From Mytilus galloprovincialis (lineage: Eukaryota; Mollusca; Bivalvia; Mytilida; Mytilidae), in the NCBI RefSeq assembly GCF_965363235.1, contig NC_134847.1, positions 73,476,268 through 73,540,267 on the forward strand: a stretch of DNA of 64,000 nt, in the 5' to 3' direction. The translations under genes and the position numbers were made by a program. The notes beneath the pieces were generated by a model. The model saw only the letters and a program-made list of their open reading frames with translations. It was not told where the DNA came from and made no database searches. Below, in pieces: positions 51,580 through 62,398 of this stretch; the first letter of the stretch is position 1; every line of letters starts with the position of its first letter.

Positions 51580-51945
51580 GATCTCTGGTGAATAGTTGTC
51601 TCATTAGCAATCATAACACATCTCCTCATCTTTAAATTAAAAGATAACAGGATATAAAAGAATTATTGATAGTCAAAATTTGTTGAAACAAACAAAAAGA
51701 CATAATCTAAGCATAGGGCTGATCTTGTAAAAATAAGTTTTGTTTGGGAACTACATTTACAAAATCATACCATGTAAAATGCAACATTGCAACTCATTAC
51801 TGATATTATAGATATAGGAAGAGGTGGTATGAGTGCCAATGAGACAACTCTCAATCTAAGTAACATTATATAAAAATAAATCATTATACGTCTAGGTACG
51901 GCCTTCAACATGGAGGCTCACACCATACAGCAAGCATTAGTTTAT
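51580..51945. mobile_element. two SINE-like fragments in opposite orientation
   Basis: 51580-51635 holds GAATAGTTGTCTCATTAGCA and AACACATCTCCTCATCTTT. 51810-51945 holds the opposite strand form, GATATAGGAAGAGGTGGTAT, GCCAATGAGACAACTCTCAA and GGTACGGCCTTCAACATGGA. Confidence 0.7.
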
Positions 51946-52059
51946 CCATACAAACATGCCTTGATTCCTGATAAAATTATGAATTCTTGTAAATTGCTAT
52001 ACTATTCAAAGGGAGATAACTCTAACTATATCATATAAAGATTAAAACAAGCAATATCA

Positions 52060-52750
52060 TTAAAGGGGCACTAGCTGTCAAATTCATGGTCACCGATTTG
52101 ACTCAAATTCTCATATTTGATTTATGACAATGTAAAACATTTATCCAAACTATCAAAAGTCTAAAATAAACAGTTTACAGAGCATGGGGTAGATAATATA
52201 TAGGTTTGTTTCTTGTGTATTTTAGTCCAGACGCCATCTAATTACCAATCGATTTGACCTCAGATGACAATATAAGCGATGTAAACATAAATAAAGATAT
52301 GAATAGATTAAACCAACACGTGCAATTGTATTTTTATAGGTTTGTTTGATTTTATTTTATAGATTAAAAATAGATGTTTCTCATTGTTTTTAACCGTATA
52401 AGAATGATTTTATGTGCATCGAATTAGTAATCAACTGATTTACCGTAGTTTCATTTTCTTTGTTGACATTCTTTTTCTTTAAATAACCAGTACACGTACA
52501 ATGCATGCGTTGTCAATCTCTAGCTAGGGGTTAAATTGAAGTTCACATGAATACGGATTTAATGAGGTTGACTCATTCACTTGCAAGTGAATTACTAATT
52601 ATCAATGTTTCTTAGCGTAATTTGACAAAATTGAACCTTTTTGGCTGCAAAAAGCGAATTGTTATTTCACTATTTCACTTTCATTATTGATTGAACAGAA
52701 AAAATCAAACTTTAGATTTTTTATATATCTCGTAGCTAGTGCCCCTTTAA
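52060..52750. mobile_element. TTAA-flanked inverted-repeat element, 691 bp
   Basis: The left tip TTAAAGGGGCACTAGCT (52060) and its exact inverse at the right (ending 52750) give 17-base terminal inverted repeats including the TTAA. TTAA target duplication is typical of piggyBac-like and Kolobok-like elements. No transposase is encoded. A diverged, reversed relative lies in each unit of the 3504-bp triplication, and a left-end fragment lies at 45370. Confidence 0.85.
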
Positions 52751-52913
52751 CATTGGGACTAAATTTACATAGGTAAATCAACATAATTATCATGCTTATT
52801 TGAATTAAAAAAGACAGCAATCCATATGGAGAAAATGCATATTATAAAAACAATGAATATAAAATACTCAACCTTCTGAATTGATACCAGGTGTTAAAAA
52901 TTTGTACTTTATA

Positions 52914-53675
52914 TACTGTAAACAGGGAAATTTTCACGGCAGTTTAATTTTCGCTATTTTCGCCGTAAGACTTGAAACGGGAATATTAAACGACAGCGAA
53001 AATTTCAAGGAAAATCTATTCATACGATGAATACTATAAATGTATACGTAAATGAATAGGATATGTAGGGGACCACTGTATAACACGGATTTTACCAACG
53101 ACAGATCGAGCCTGTATTTCTTTTAACCTTAAATTATAACTGTAAGTTTAAATAAAAAGCAATGTAAGAAATTATTACTTTAACTCTCAAGTTATCTCAT
53201 TAGCATTGAAGACATCACAATGCAAGCAAGCGGACACTACCGATATTGTTACATAAACAGCACTCATTACAAATATGTCAATGATACCTGTCAATCACTT
53301 ATAAAAGTATTACCTCTTTGAATTTGCTACACAGATTAATCATATCAAAGATCGATTAATTACCATTAACTCTGACAGCATTTAATTCACTCTTAATTAG
53401 CTTGTCTTCTCTGTTCTTGTGTATGTGTTTTTACAAGTAGACAAGACAAGACACAACTTTTAATCTCTTTTAACATTAATGAACAGAAAACAAAAGATTT
53501 CTGATTGATTTTATCACTTGATTTACTATACATGTAAAGCTTTTCACTTTATATATCCCTTTTGAAAATATTTATATAAGCCACGGGGAAATCGCGAATT
53601 CAAAGCCACGTGAATTTAGATTGTGTTCATAAAACGCGAAATAAAGACAGCGCGAAAATTTCCCAGTTTACAGTA
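52914..53675. mobile_element. 762-bp inverted-repeat element (TACTGTAAAC family)
   Basis: The left tip TACTGTAAACAGGGAAATTT and right tip, inverted, TACTGTAAACTGGGAAATTT. Subterminal CGCGAAAATTT and TTCGCTATTTTCGCCG blocks are also inverted. The interior is non-coding. Confidence 0.82.
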
Positions 53676-53777
53676 GTACAAATAATTAGTACTTTAGGAA
53701 CAATCTGAACACCAACATAAAAGAATAAATAATTAAGGTGAGAATAATTATAAATGAGTATTAATAAATAAAAAAAC

Positions 53778-53788
53778 TTTATTTTATT
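53778..53788 (-). terminator. candidate polyadenylation signals of the IAP gene
   Basis: On the - strand, two overlapping AATAAA motifs lie about 540 bases after the IAP stop codon. Chosen by position only. Confidence 0.4.
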
Positions 53789-54327
53789 CTATGAGCTCAT
53801 GAACATAAATGGTGTATTCACATGTATTTAGTTTGAACCAAAAGTACAGAGAAAAAACTCTAGGCCTGTTAGGTACAGAGTCGACATCACCGTCATATCA
53901 TAGTATTGGCTGGAATAATCACATTTACTGGTAATCCGTTCTTCTTGATACTGGTAACTTGGGTTGACACAACATCTTTCAACAGCTTTTTTTCTATTCA
54001 TTATAATTACTCTCCTTCCTGACTTTTGTTTCAGCTAAATAGTTAAAATAAAATAAAATTACTGCATTATCACTAGCATCCACACAAAACATTGCCAACA
54101 TTCAAGTTATTTCCTCCTTTATATGACAGTAGTGTCCTAGTCTTTCATTGAGATTGGTCAACAACAAATACTACTACACTGAGAACACGCTGATATTTTT
54201 CCATCATAATTTTAGAGGCAAACATCGAACTCCAGCATATAATTCTCAACCGGTTTCGCAGTCCAAAATTTAAATAAATATATCAATTAAGCATTGATAT
54301 TCATAAAAATATATTCAACTCTGTCAA

Positions 54328-54485
54328 TTACGTGATGTATGTCCTAACATTCCCTCTAATTTGTGCCCTACATACTGGACACTGCTGGACAGCTGGTGCA
54401 CACTGGACACAACAACAAAGATGACCACATGGTAGAAAGACTATACCAACTTCATTTTCCAGGCATATCTTACAAGTAATCATAT
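54328..54485 (-). CDS. BIRC2/3-like: IAP gene, exon 6 (RING, stop)
   Basis: Acceptor [28 protein letters not shown] and [20 protein letters not shown], then GNVRTYIT and TAA. All eight zinc ligands are present. The C-terminal RTYIT matches the hydrophobic tail that IAP RINGs use for dimerisation. Confidence 0.96.
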
Positions 54486-57400
54486 CTGAAATAATATGAT
54501 GATATTTTTAATAATATAATGATATTATAATCCACATCTTACTGAACATACAAAGGTAAAACTAAAACAAATTATGAGCAGAGCTTAAATAATTGTTACC
54601 CTCCTGCTTAGTATGTACATATGTTAATTTTTTCTGCATAAACAAAATATACATGTATTTGAATCAAGATTAATTATGGAGTTGGGGATGGGGGATAAAC
54701 TGTTGTCTAATGATTTTGTTGTGTGTAGAAAACATTCAACAGTTAATTTTCTCCCAATATTGCACTAACTCATGCAACTGTAAGCTTGATCTTTCAGTTG
54801 CTCATACTTGATGGAATACTAGAATGTCATACCACAGCTAAGATAACCTATATATATATATATATACTCCTGAATCAAAAGTCCATAATATGAAAATAGT
54901 CTGTAGATATATCTAATCATTTATTTATAGGTGCATTTGTCCAAATTCATCTCAATGTATTTCTCATTTTTGGAGCCACCCTTTATGGCTTTATGTGTAT
55001 TAAGCTTAGAGCCAAAAGCACTTGTCTGAACTTTTTTATGTATATTATATTAAAGTATATATGTAATTATTTTTTCAGAGATAATGTTTGCAGCACAGCC
55101 TGTTGTATAAACAGAAAGTGTGTGCACTCTGTGAAGGCTTGTCACCTAGCTAGCAGAATGGTTGCTTTTTTATATTATAAACAAATCATATTTGCACCAG
55201 GAAACATCTTGTTAATGCTTAAAATGGCACATCATCACATAAGTTTTAGAGGGAAATAAATAGTTGTTCATTCTGAAAATTAAACAGGAATCAATTGGTG
55301 AAAAAGTTTTATAACTTTAGACAAACTTGAAAGTATTAATTATTTAGTCTTTTGTTTAGATTTAAAAAAAATATTACATCAACTAATCTGCACTAAGCAG
55401 GGTCCCATAATATTCTCCATGCACCAAGTTTATTTGCTACATTTTGTGCTAGACAAAACTTTTATTAACTTGTAGGAAAAATGCACAAATCTATAGTTGT
55501 TTCAATTTTGAACTCATTACAGTGTACTTATCATATTGAATATTACTCAAGCAGCAGACAATACAATATGTAAACTTCAATTGTGATTTTTATTATTATT
55601 TCCTGCACCAGAGGCAACATTAACCTACTTACTATTACTTTCAAACTGTAATTCTAATAAAGTAACTATAGAACAGAAATAACAGTTTTGTATTTCAAAA
55701 ATTACAAATTTTATAGATGTCATGGTGAAAATCCAATTCATTGTCAAATTCATCTAAAACTTTCAGGGAAGATAGATATTTGCTTGATTAACAATTTAAC
55801 CCCTTGCAGAATTGCTCTAAATGCTTTGGTTTCAAAGTTATAAGCCAAAATCTACATTTCACCCCTATGTTCTATTTTCAGCCATGACGGCCATCTTGGT
55901 TGGTTGACCGGGTCAACAGTTAAATTTTTCAAACTTGATACCCTAATAATGATTGTGGCCAAGTTTGGTTAACTTTGACCCAGTAGTTTCAGGGGAGAAG
56001 ATTTTTGTAAAAGACAACAAAAATTTACGAAAAATTACAAAGATACCCCAATGATGATTGTGCCCAAGTTTGGGTTAATTTGGCCCAGTAGTTTCAGAGG
56101 AGAAGATTTTTGTAAAAGTTTACAGACGCCGGACGCCAAGTGATGAGAAAAGCTCACTTGGCCCTTTGGGCCAGGTGAGCTAAAAACCAATAAAAACCAC
56201 TATACAAGCACATAAATGCAAAAAGGTTATTAAGGTACAGTTTTCAGAGACCAAAAAAGGAAAATTTGTAAAAATGCTGAGATGGTGAGAAGATCCCCAT
56301 AAAGGATAATGAAAATATCTAAAATGAGTAGTTTAACAAGAAATCTGCAAGCAGTAAAAATCTTTATGTTAGTCACAGAAAATGTTTAATCAACACTATT
56401 GTCCTACATGTAAATAAGATTGTATATAAAGTTGAATTCTTTGACTCATTGTTTATATGTCTTGCCAGCTAACAAGTTGGACCTCATTATTTTAGTAGTA
56501 GAGAAAAGCTGAATTGCAATAAGGCTTTAAAATTTGCTTATGGGGCTTCCTATGTAAAGTAATAATTTATAAGGAAATATTATAAACTTACCATTTTGCT
56601 GATGACCTGTAGAACTTGAATTGCTTGCTGGGCCTTTTTCTGAACCTGAAAATCAATTATTTTGGTTTAAAAAAGTTTATGTTTTACTGTATGGTACACC
56701 TTTTACAAATTTAAATCAATTTGATTTGAAAATTTATGCAATTGTTTTCAGTAATGCATGTAGACAGATAACAAGTCCCAGTAATTGTTTAGCTTCAAAA
56801 TAACATTATATTTAAAATATCTATACAACACTGTGTATGCATCAACTATCCAAAGTATACATTTTGATTATCTCCCTTTAATTGGTATATCAAATAAGGG
56901 GAGTTAACTACTCCTTCCTAATCACATATATATAGGATTTTTTTTGTTACATGTGTTCAATTCTTAATTAACAAAAACCTTGGTTTCAGAAAGTATGCAA
57001 ACTTAATTTACTCTCTTACATATTACTGGACATATATATGTTGCTGCAGACAAGGTACAAGTATTTCATTTTAAAATTTCCAGGAGTATATTCCTTTGAA
57101 TTATCAGATGGGAAGGATATACAAACAATGTCAGCAGATACTCTTTGAACTGCTGACCTGCAGTTATTATAATACCTGAGACTTCTGTAATACAAGTAAA
57201 TATTGACAATAATTATTTCAATAAGTTTCTGATACATTCCCTCCCCTATAACAAACATTAGGCAAACAACATGTACATGCTTAATCTCAACTCTTCATTG
57301 GCTGACATTTAATTGTGATGTTGAATTTAGTTTGATGTTGCCTGATAAAGTTATAATGCCAGACCTTATCACTTAAAGAACTGTTTTCTGTATAAAAACA

Positions 57401-60400
57401 ATCTACCATTTTATCATTTGGGATGAAATGTAAATTCAGAATTGAATACAATACTTATTAATTCTTGTCTTCAATAATAATGCTTCATTACCTAATGCAA
57501 ATTTTGTTATAAAATAAAAAGAGCAAACAGCCTGACATATTTTACATATTTCTAATGCATCGTATAAATATCTGATTTCATAGACAACCACAAATACGAA
57601 GATTTCATCCTAAACAGAAACATCAACTTCACAAAGATCTACACACCTATGCTGCTTGGTCCTGCTTGACTACCTGAAGGCCCTGCAGTACTAGATGGTG
57701 TAGGCAATGAACTAGGTCCTGCTGTGTTTGTCCCCTGGGTAGGAGTAGTTATACCTATGTCTTCAGGCTGAGCCTCCATTGTTAAAACTGCTTCAAGTAA
57801 AGCTTCAGCATCAGCAAAATCATCTCCTATAAAAAAATCTTTAGTTATACTGTGGATTAACACATATTAGTGGATACCAATAATTGTGGATTAAGAAAAA
57901 CTTATATTTTCATGGATATTTGATTTAGTGGATTTGTCAAAGTCTGATACAAATTCGTTAGAAAAATAGTACCTCGTTAAACATTTAAATTCATTGTTTC
58001 CCTACACCCACGGAAATTGGTAACATAAGAATACTAATTAATCCACAATGAAAACAAGATAAGGAAGCTGAAAATATCATATATAATTATAGTACATGCA
58101 TTTTAAAATAATGATATATTGATTGAAAGGCATAATACTTGCATGTATGTAGCTTGTAACCTAATCTTATGTCTGTTTTTGACTGTTTGCTTTACTTTTA
58201 ATAATGTTCCATGGCAATTCATTTCAGTTACCTCAGAGAGGAACATTTTAGCATGTAGGTATTTTTTTCTATGTTTGTCCGTTAATGTTGTCTCTGATAC
58301 ATAACATAATCACATTTTCTATTGATAAATATTTGAAACAAGACTTTTATATGCATCTTTTATATTGAAATTGGGCACACATTGGTTCTAGGTATTGCGA
58401 AAATTGTATATTTTCGTTTTTTTTATGACATTTGTCCTACAAATGTGCTGTACTATACATTACTAACAGGTGTTTACTTTCTGTAGAAATATACCAGATT
58501 AAAAGTAAAGAAAGTATAAACATTCTGAACATATTTAAAACTGCCAGGGTCAAAAATGATAGATACACTCATACAGGAACCCATGTACAGAAAATCTTTC
58601 TTACCTGTGTCTCGGAGACGTTTTTCTATAGCCTTCATTACACTTGATTTACTAACACCAGTACTAAGCACTGTCCTGACAAGAGGTAACTCCATCCTGG
58701 CTTTTATTTCTCTATCTTCTATCTGATGTCCACCAGCGACTGAAGTAAACACACATTGAGAGTTATAATATTTCATTACTGTCACATTTAATTTATTAGT
58801 CTCTTTCTGCATCTAAAATCACACAATCCGTATTTTGAACAAATATTAATTTGGTTGAACATTTATTTTTACTAAATTATCCTCCAAAATTCTACAGAAC
58901 ATAATAGTAAAGCATATCATCTTTAACACCTTATCGCTATTTGTCTGCCATTACTGGACATCACACAGGTTCCTGTAAAATTTTGACGTCATAATACAAA
59001 ATATCTGACGCCACAATGGAAAAGTGTTGTTGTATGACGTCAATAGTTCAAGTGGGACAGATTCTCAGGTCATTCCTTGAAGTGGATGAATCTTTGCATC
59101 CTAAACACCTTGCATGTACAACATATTACCACTTGCATTTGAACAGCGGTATACTACTGTTGCCTTTATATGATTTTCTCCAAAAAAATAAATGTGAGAA
59201 TACTTATTTAAATTTGTGAAAATCTGCATACATATACATTGTAACTATCAGACATCAGAATGAGAGTTCTTATTATTGTGATATTCACACTAATCAAACA
59301 TAGCAATAACTTCTAAATTCACAGTACTATAAATTCAAGGGTAGCTAAATATATATCATAACAAACCTCTAGTTTGTTGCCTCTGTCCACCCTGTTGGAA
59401 AGCAGCTTGTACATTTTTGATGTATTCTTGCCCTTTAACTGACAAGACAAATGGACATTTAGGAAACCACCTAGCATGTTCAACCCACGGATCATCTCCA
59501 GCTTCCCAGTTCCTCAGGCCTCCATCACAATAAAAACATTTCACATTATCACCAAATCCTATAAAAAATTAAAATTATCATCAAGCCATATCAAAAATTG
59601 GTTGCTCAAAGTTATTAAAATGCTTTGGAGCTATATTTCAAATGTTGGAAACATTATTTTTAAACTTGAAAAGCCATGGTAAAAATAGAGAAGTTGGAAT
59701 TGTAGAAATAACTTTTATTTTTTTCAACTTCATGAATATAGAATCATTAATGCATCCACTATTTGCAGAACTGTATTGTTGTCTCATTGGTAATTATATG
59801 TCATTTTCTTCTTTTTATGTTGAAAAAAAAATAATCAATAAACTCCATGCATAAACATCAAATATTTTAAGATAAAAAATTACCCCTTATGCCAATCACA
59901 ACTGTTTATTTAACTGTCAAAGAGATAGGGTTATCTTCATAGAACAGTTGATATCTCTTGGTTTTATAGATCATACATAATGATACATGTAATCTAATTT
60001 TGAAGTATTGTTGTTGGTTGTTTGCATGTACCATGATCAATTGTATATTGTTTACCACTGGATATTTGTTTTTAGCATATAATGCTTGTCCTCATCTGTT
60101 TTGAGGTTCAAAACTTGTCCTTCAGGTTTACAATTTCTTGTGTAGACTGAATTTGTTGCATGGTAAACTTTTATAGGTAAATCTGTATGAAAGAACTAGC
60201 ATCTACCTACCTAATATCTATAATTGTTTGGAGCATGATTAGTATAAACACAAAAACTTTCAAGACAGTTCGTGGTTCATAAATCATTTAAAAATAATTT
60301 TTTTTTGATTGCAAGCAATTTTATGTGTCACTTTCAATTCTGCATTTATCAACCTGTCATTTGTTTTTGGCTTCATAGAATTTTTTAAGACTGAAAATTG

Positions 60401-61601
60401 TAATTATTCTATTTTAGTTCTAACCTGCAAAGAAAAATCCAGCTGATCCCAGAGTTTCTGGAGTCTGATGTTTATATGTTGGCCAGTTTCTGAATGTAGA
60501 TATCCTACTAGATTCTACAGCATATTGTGGATTCTTAGGACGTTCTGTGTTGATACCTAGTGCCTCCATATTGGACATGGGCTGATTATTGAGGAACCCA
60601 ACATTTGGTGGTTGATTTGTACTTGATGGATTTGGAGGCGGCATAGCAACATTTCCCACATTAGTTCCTAAAACATATGGACATCTTGGAAATCTATTTT
60701 TATGTTCAATATGTGGCTTGTCTCCCACTTCCCAATCTTTAAGTATACCTTTACAGAATACACACTGTACTCTGTCTCCGGTTCCGGTGTAATAAAATCC
60801 ATTTTTAGCAAGTTCCTTGGCAGTAACAGGAGTTCCCATGGGCCAAGTTCTAAAAGTTTCTAGTCTATGTCTTTCATACTTAAGATTTCCAGCATCAACT
60901 TTTTGCATATTTTGTGGTTTATATTCTGTTTTTGTTGCACCAATACTTGCACTTCTTGCTGCAACTGCTGCCAAGTTTTCTCTTGAGCTGGGACCAGATC
61001 CAGGACCCAGACTGAGACTAAATGTTTCTGTTTGCTGTCTATTAAATTGAGCATCTTCAGATGTGCTTTGAACAGCTATATTACGTTCAGGATTAGGTCC
61101 AAAATTATCTGGCCTGTTCATGTTAGGGTCTGATGGATCAATATTGTTTTCATGTGGACCGTTCATATCAGATAACTTGGATGACGAGTTCTGTTTACTA
61201 GGTCCTACAACTTCAGTTGGAATTTCTGGAGGCAATGAATCAAACAGATGAGTAATGGGATCAAATCTATCTCTCAGTTCAACGCTTTCAGATCCAGCAG
61301 GGATATTTGTCCGGTCAGTTTTTGTCAAAAAGCCACAATATGGATTCAAATCCCTATGGAGTTTAAAAGGCTGATCCCAATCTTTCCAATCTTCTTTCTC
61401 TCTCAAGCAAGCAAAACACTTAACTTTATTTCCAGTCCCAGTGTAAAAAAATCCTGCTGCTGCAAAACGTATAGCAAATCCTTTTTCTGTATTTGGTCTG
61501 TCAACAAATGATTTTATACGAAGAAGTTCATACTTCATATCATCTCTGAGGTTTGTGTTTTTTATTTTTTCCTCTAAAAAAGGATCTAGTTTAGAGGACA
61601 T
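54328..61601 (-). CDS. BIRC2/3-like: inhibitor-of-apoptosis protein, 3xBIR-UBA-RING, complete, 631 aa
   Basis: Six exons, 60425-61601, 59367-59558, 58605-58739, 57647-57826, 56592-56645 and 54328-54485 (1896 nt), join in frame. BIR1 (27-92; zinc ligands C62, C65, H82, C89), BIR2 (246-311; C280, C283, H300, C307) and BIR3 (366-430; C400, C403, H420, C427) each keep the C-x2-C-x16-H-x6-C spacing. A UBA domain (about 468-519) ends [17 protein letters not shown] Ser/Gly/Pro linker and a C-terminal RING (C584, C587, C599, H601, C605, C608, C615, C618) follow. Family members bind caspases or IBM-bearing partners by BIR domains, bind ubiquitin by UBA and act as E3 ligases by RING, controlling cell death and immune signalling. 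The cIAP CARD is absent, as in XIAP, but the N-terminus ([13 protein letters not shown]) resembles cIAP. An in-frame TGA six bases upstream fixes the start. Confidence 0.96.
54486..56591 (-). other. intron 5 of the IAP gene
   Basis: 2.1-kb intron holding a (TA)n tract at about 54850-54865 and a dispersed repeat at 55850-56190. The 88-codon + strand frame at 54993-55259 has no recognisable family. Confidence 0.8.
55850..56190. mobile_element. dispersed repeat ending in a GCTCACTTGGCCC hairpin
   Basis: Two copies of CCCAGTAGTTTCAG(G/A)GGAGA with AAGATTTTTGTAAAAG (about 55978 and 56085), then ACGCCGGACGCCAAGTGATG and a hairpin at 56151-56181. I recall it as a common bivalve intronic repeat. Confidence 0.75.
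56592..56645 (-). CDS. BIRC2/3-like: IAP gene, exon 5 (54-nt linker microexon)
   Basis: Flanked by GATTTTCAG and GTAAGT. 18 codons: [17 protein letters not shown] plus split Gly and Asp codons, phase 1 at both ends. It is supported by frame continuity on both sides and strong splice sites, not by a domain; skipping it would keep the frame. Confidence 0.8.
57647..57826 (-). CDS. BIRC2/3-like: IAP gene, exon 4 (end of UBA, linker)
   Basis: 180 nt, phase 1 at both ends. Acceptor TTTTTTTATAG, donor [23 protein letters not shown] closes the UBA domain; then comes a Thr/Ser/Gly/Pro linker with [14 protein letters not shown] and AGPSS repeats. An inverted-repeat element starts 22 bases upstream of the exon. 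Confidence 0.93.
57848..58049. mobile_element. TACTGTGGATTCATT-family element in IAP intron 3
   Basis: The left tip TACTGTGGATTAA and right tip TTAATCCACA are inverted; GTGGATACCAATAATTGTGG and CCTACACCCACGGAAATTGG are family blocks. About 200 bases. Confidence 0.75.
58605..58739 (-). CDS. BIRC2/3-like: IAP gene, exon 3 (first part of UBA)
   Basis: 135 nt, phase 1 at both ends. Acceptor TTTACTTCAG, donor [26 protein letters not shown] and [11 protein letters not shown] form the first two helices of the UBA domain. Confidence 0.93.
59367..59558 (-). CDS. BIRC2/3-like: IAP gene, exon 2 (BIR3 zinc site)
   Basis: 192 nt, phase 1 at both ends, donor [16 protein letters not shown], then [15 protein letters not shown], the canonical IBM-groove type of BIR3. 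Confidence 0.96.
59559..60424 (-). other. intron 1 of the IAP gene
   Basis: GTTAGA...TTTTTTATAG, 866 bases. No repeat or exon that I recognise. Confidence 0.85.
60425..61601 (-). CDS. BIRC2/3-like: IAP gene, coding exon 1 (BIR1, BIR2, start of BIR3)
   Basis: 392 codons plus one base (phase 1), donor GTTAGA. The BIR1-BIR2 linker (about 95-240) is low-complexity, rich in Asn, Ser and Pro. BIR2 has [18 protein letters not shown], with KPHIEH in place of the usual DPWxEH. The exon cuts BIR3 after AGFFFAG. The exon in the transcript probably reaches to an AG acceptor at 62399. Confidence 0.95.
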
Positions 61602-61690
61602 TATTCATCAAAAGTAATTGTTTTGAAATATGAAAACAAATTGGTGAGAAATTTGTGAAATGAGTCCAATGTTGTCAAATTATGATCAGT

Positions 61691-62371
61691 TTATCTTTTG
61701 TCAGAGTTAAGGAAGGACTTTTGATATGTAATGCCTTGAAATTTATTATTTATTTCCAAGTGTTTTGAGATTTTATGACAAATGTCAGCTTCTGCAATCA
61801 CTCTGAGATAGCCACAGTTATTACAGTCCAAAAATACTGATCTTGGCTTCTTGCTACTTGTTTGTCTGTGGTTATTATTAACAATCTTTAATGAAATCCA
61901 ACTTATTTTGGATCCAATGGAAATGCAAACAGGAATCTTTTTAATTAAGCTTTTCTTGTATAAAACAGAAGAACTGTCTCTTTGTTTATGTTTTCCACAA
62001 GAAATGAGAAGTGAAAAAGCAACATAAAATAATTTCCAAAATATATTAACTTTCCTTTTCTTTGATCTTTTTAACTGGACAGTCCTGCAAGATTTTGATC
62101 CTTTAAAACTTCTTAATCTCTCATGAAAGTCTGAAGATGTTGACAAAACTCGAAATAAAAGCACAGTTTTTAGTTTATCAAAACAATCTGTGAAACTTCT
62201 CAGTCCATGTAATGACCTATCATTAGTTAAACAATCTCCATATTCCTCCTGTACACAATCTGAGTAAAAAACTACACTGAATGGGGAGTAGAGACTATGT
62301 TCATCTATGGGTTCTGTGTTAGGACGGTCAGAAACTTGTTGTCCACTGTTCAACCAAGGAATTGTCATCAC
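61691..62371 (-). other. 226-codon upstream open frame on the IAP leader
   Basis: An ATG-initiated frame (MMTIPWLNSGQQ to FLNSDKR) on the same strand as the IAP gene, ending 90 bases before its start codon and in a different frame. It is basic and rich in Ser and Lys with a CNNCGYL motif near the C-terminus; I recognise no family. An acceptor-like TATATTTTCAG ends at 62399, 27 bases before its ATG, and no good donor/acceptor pair removes it, so it may be an upstream ORF of the IAP mRNA, a separate small gene, or chance. Confidence 0.4.
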
Positions 62372-62398
62372 GCTTCATTAAAATCATCATCCAGATGT

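Noticed and set aside
56660..57600. CARD domain between the UBA and RING of the IAP gene
   Set aside because: The exons found join in frame without it and I saw no CARD-like helical sequence in the introns between 54486 and 57646.
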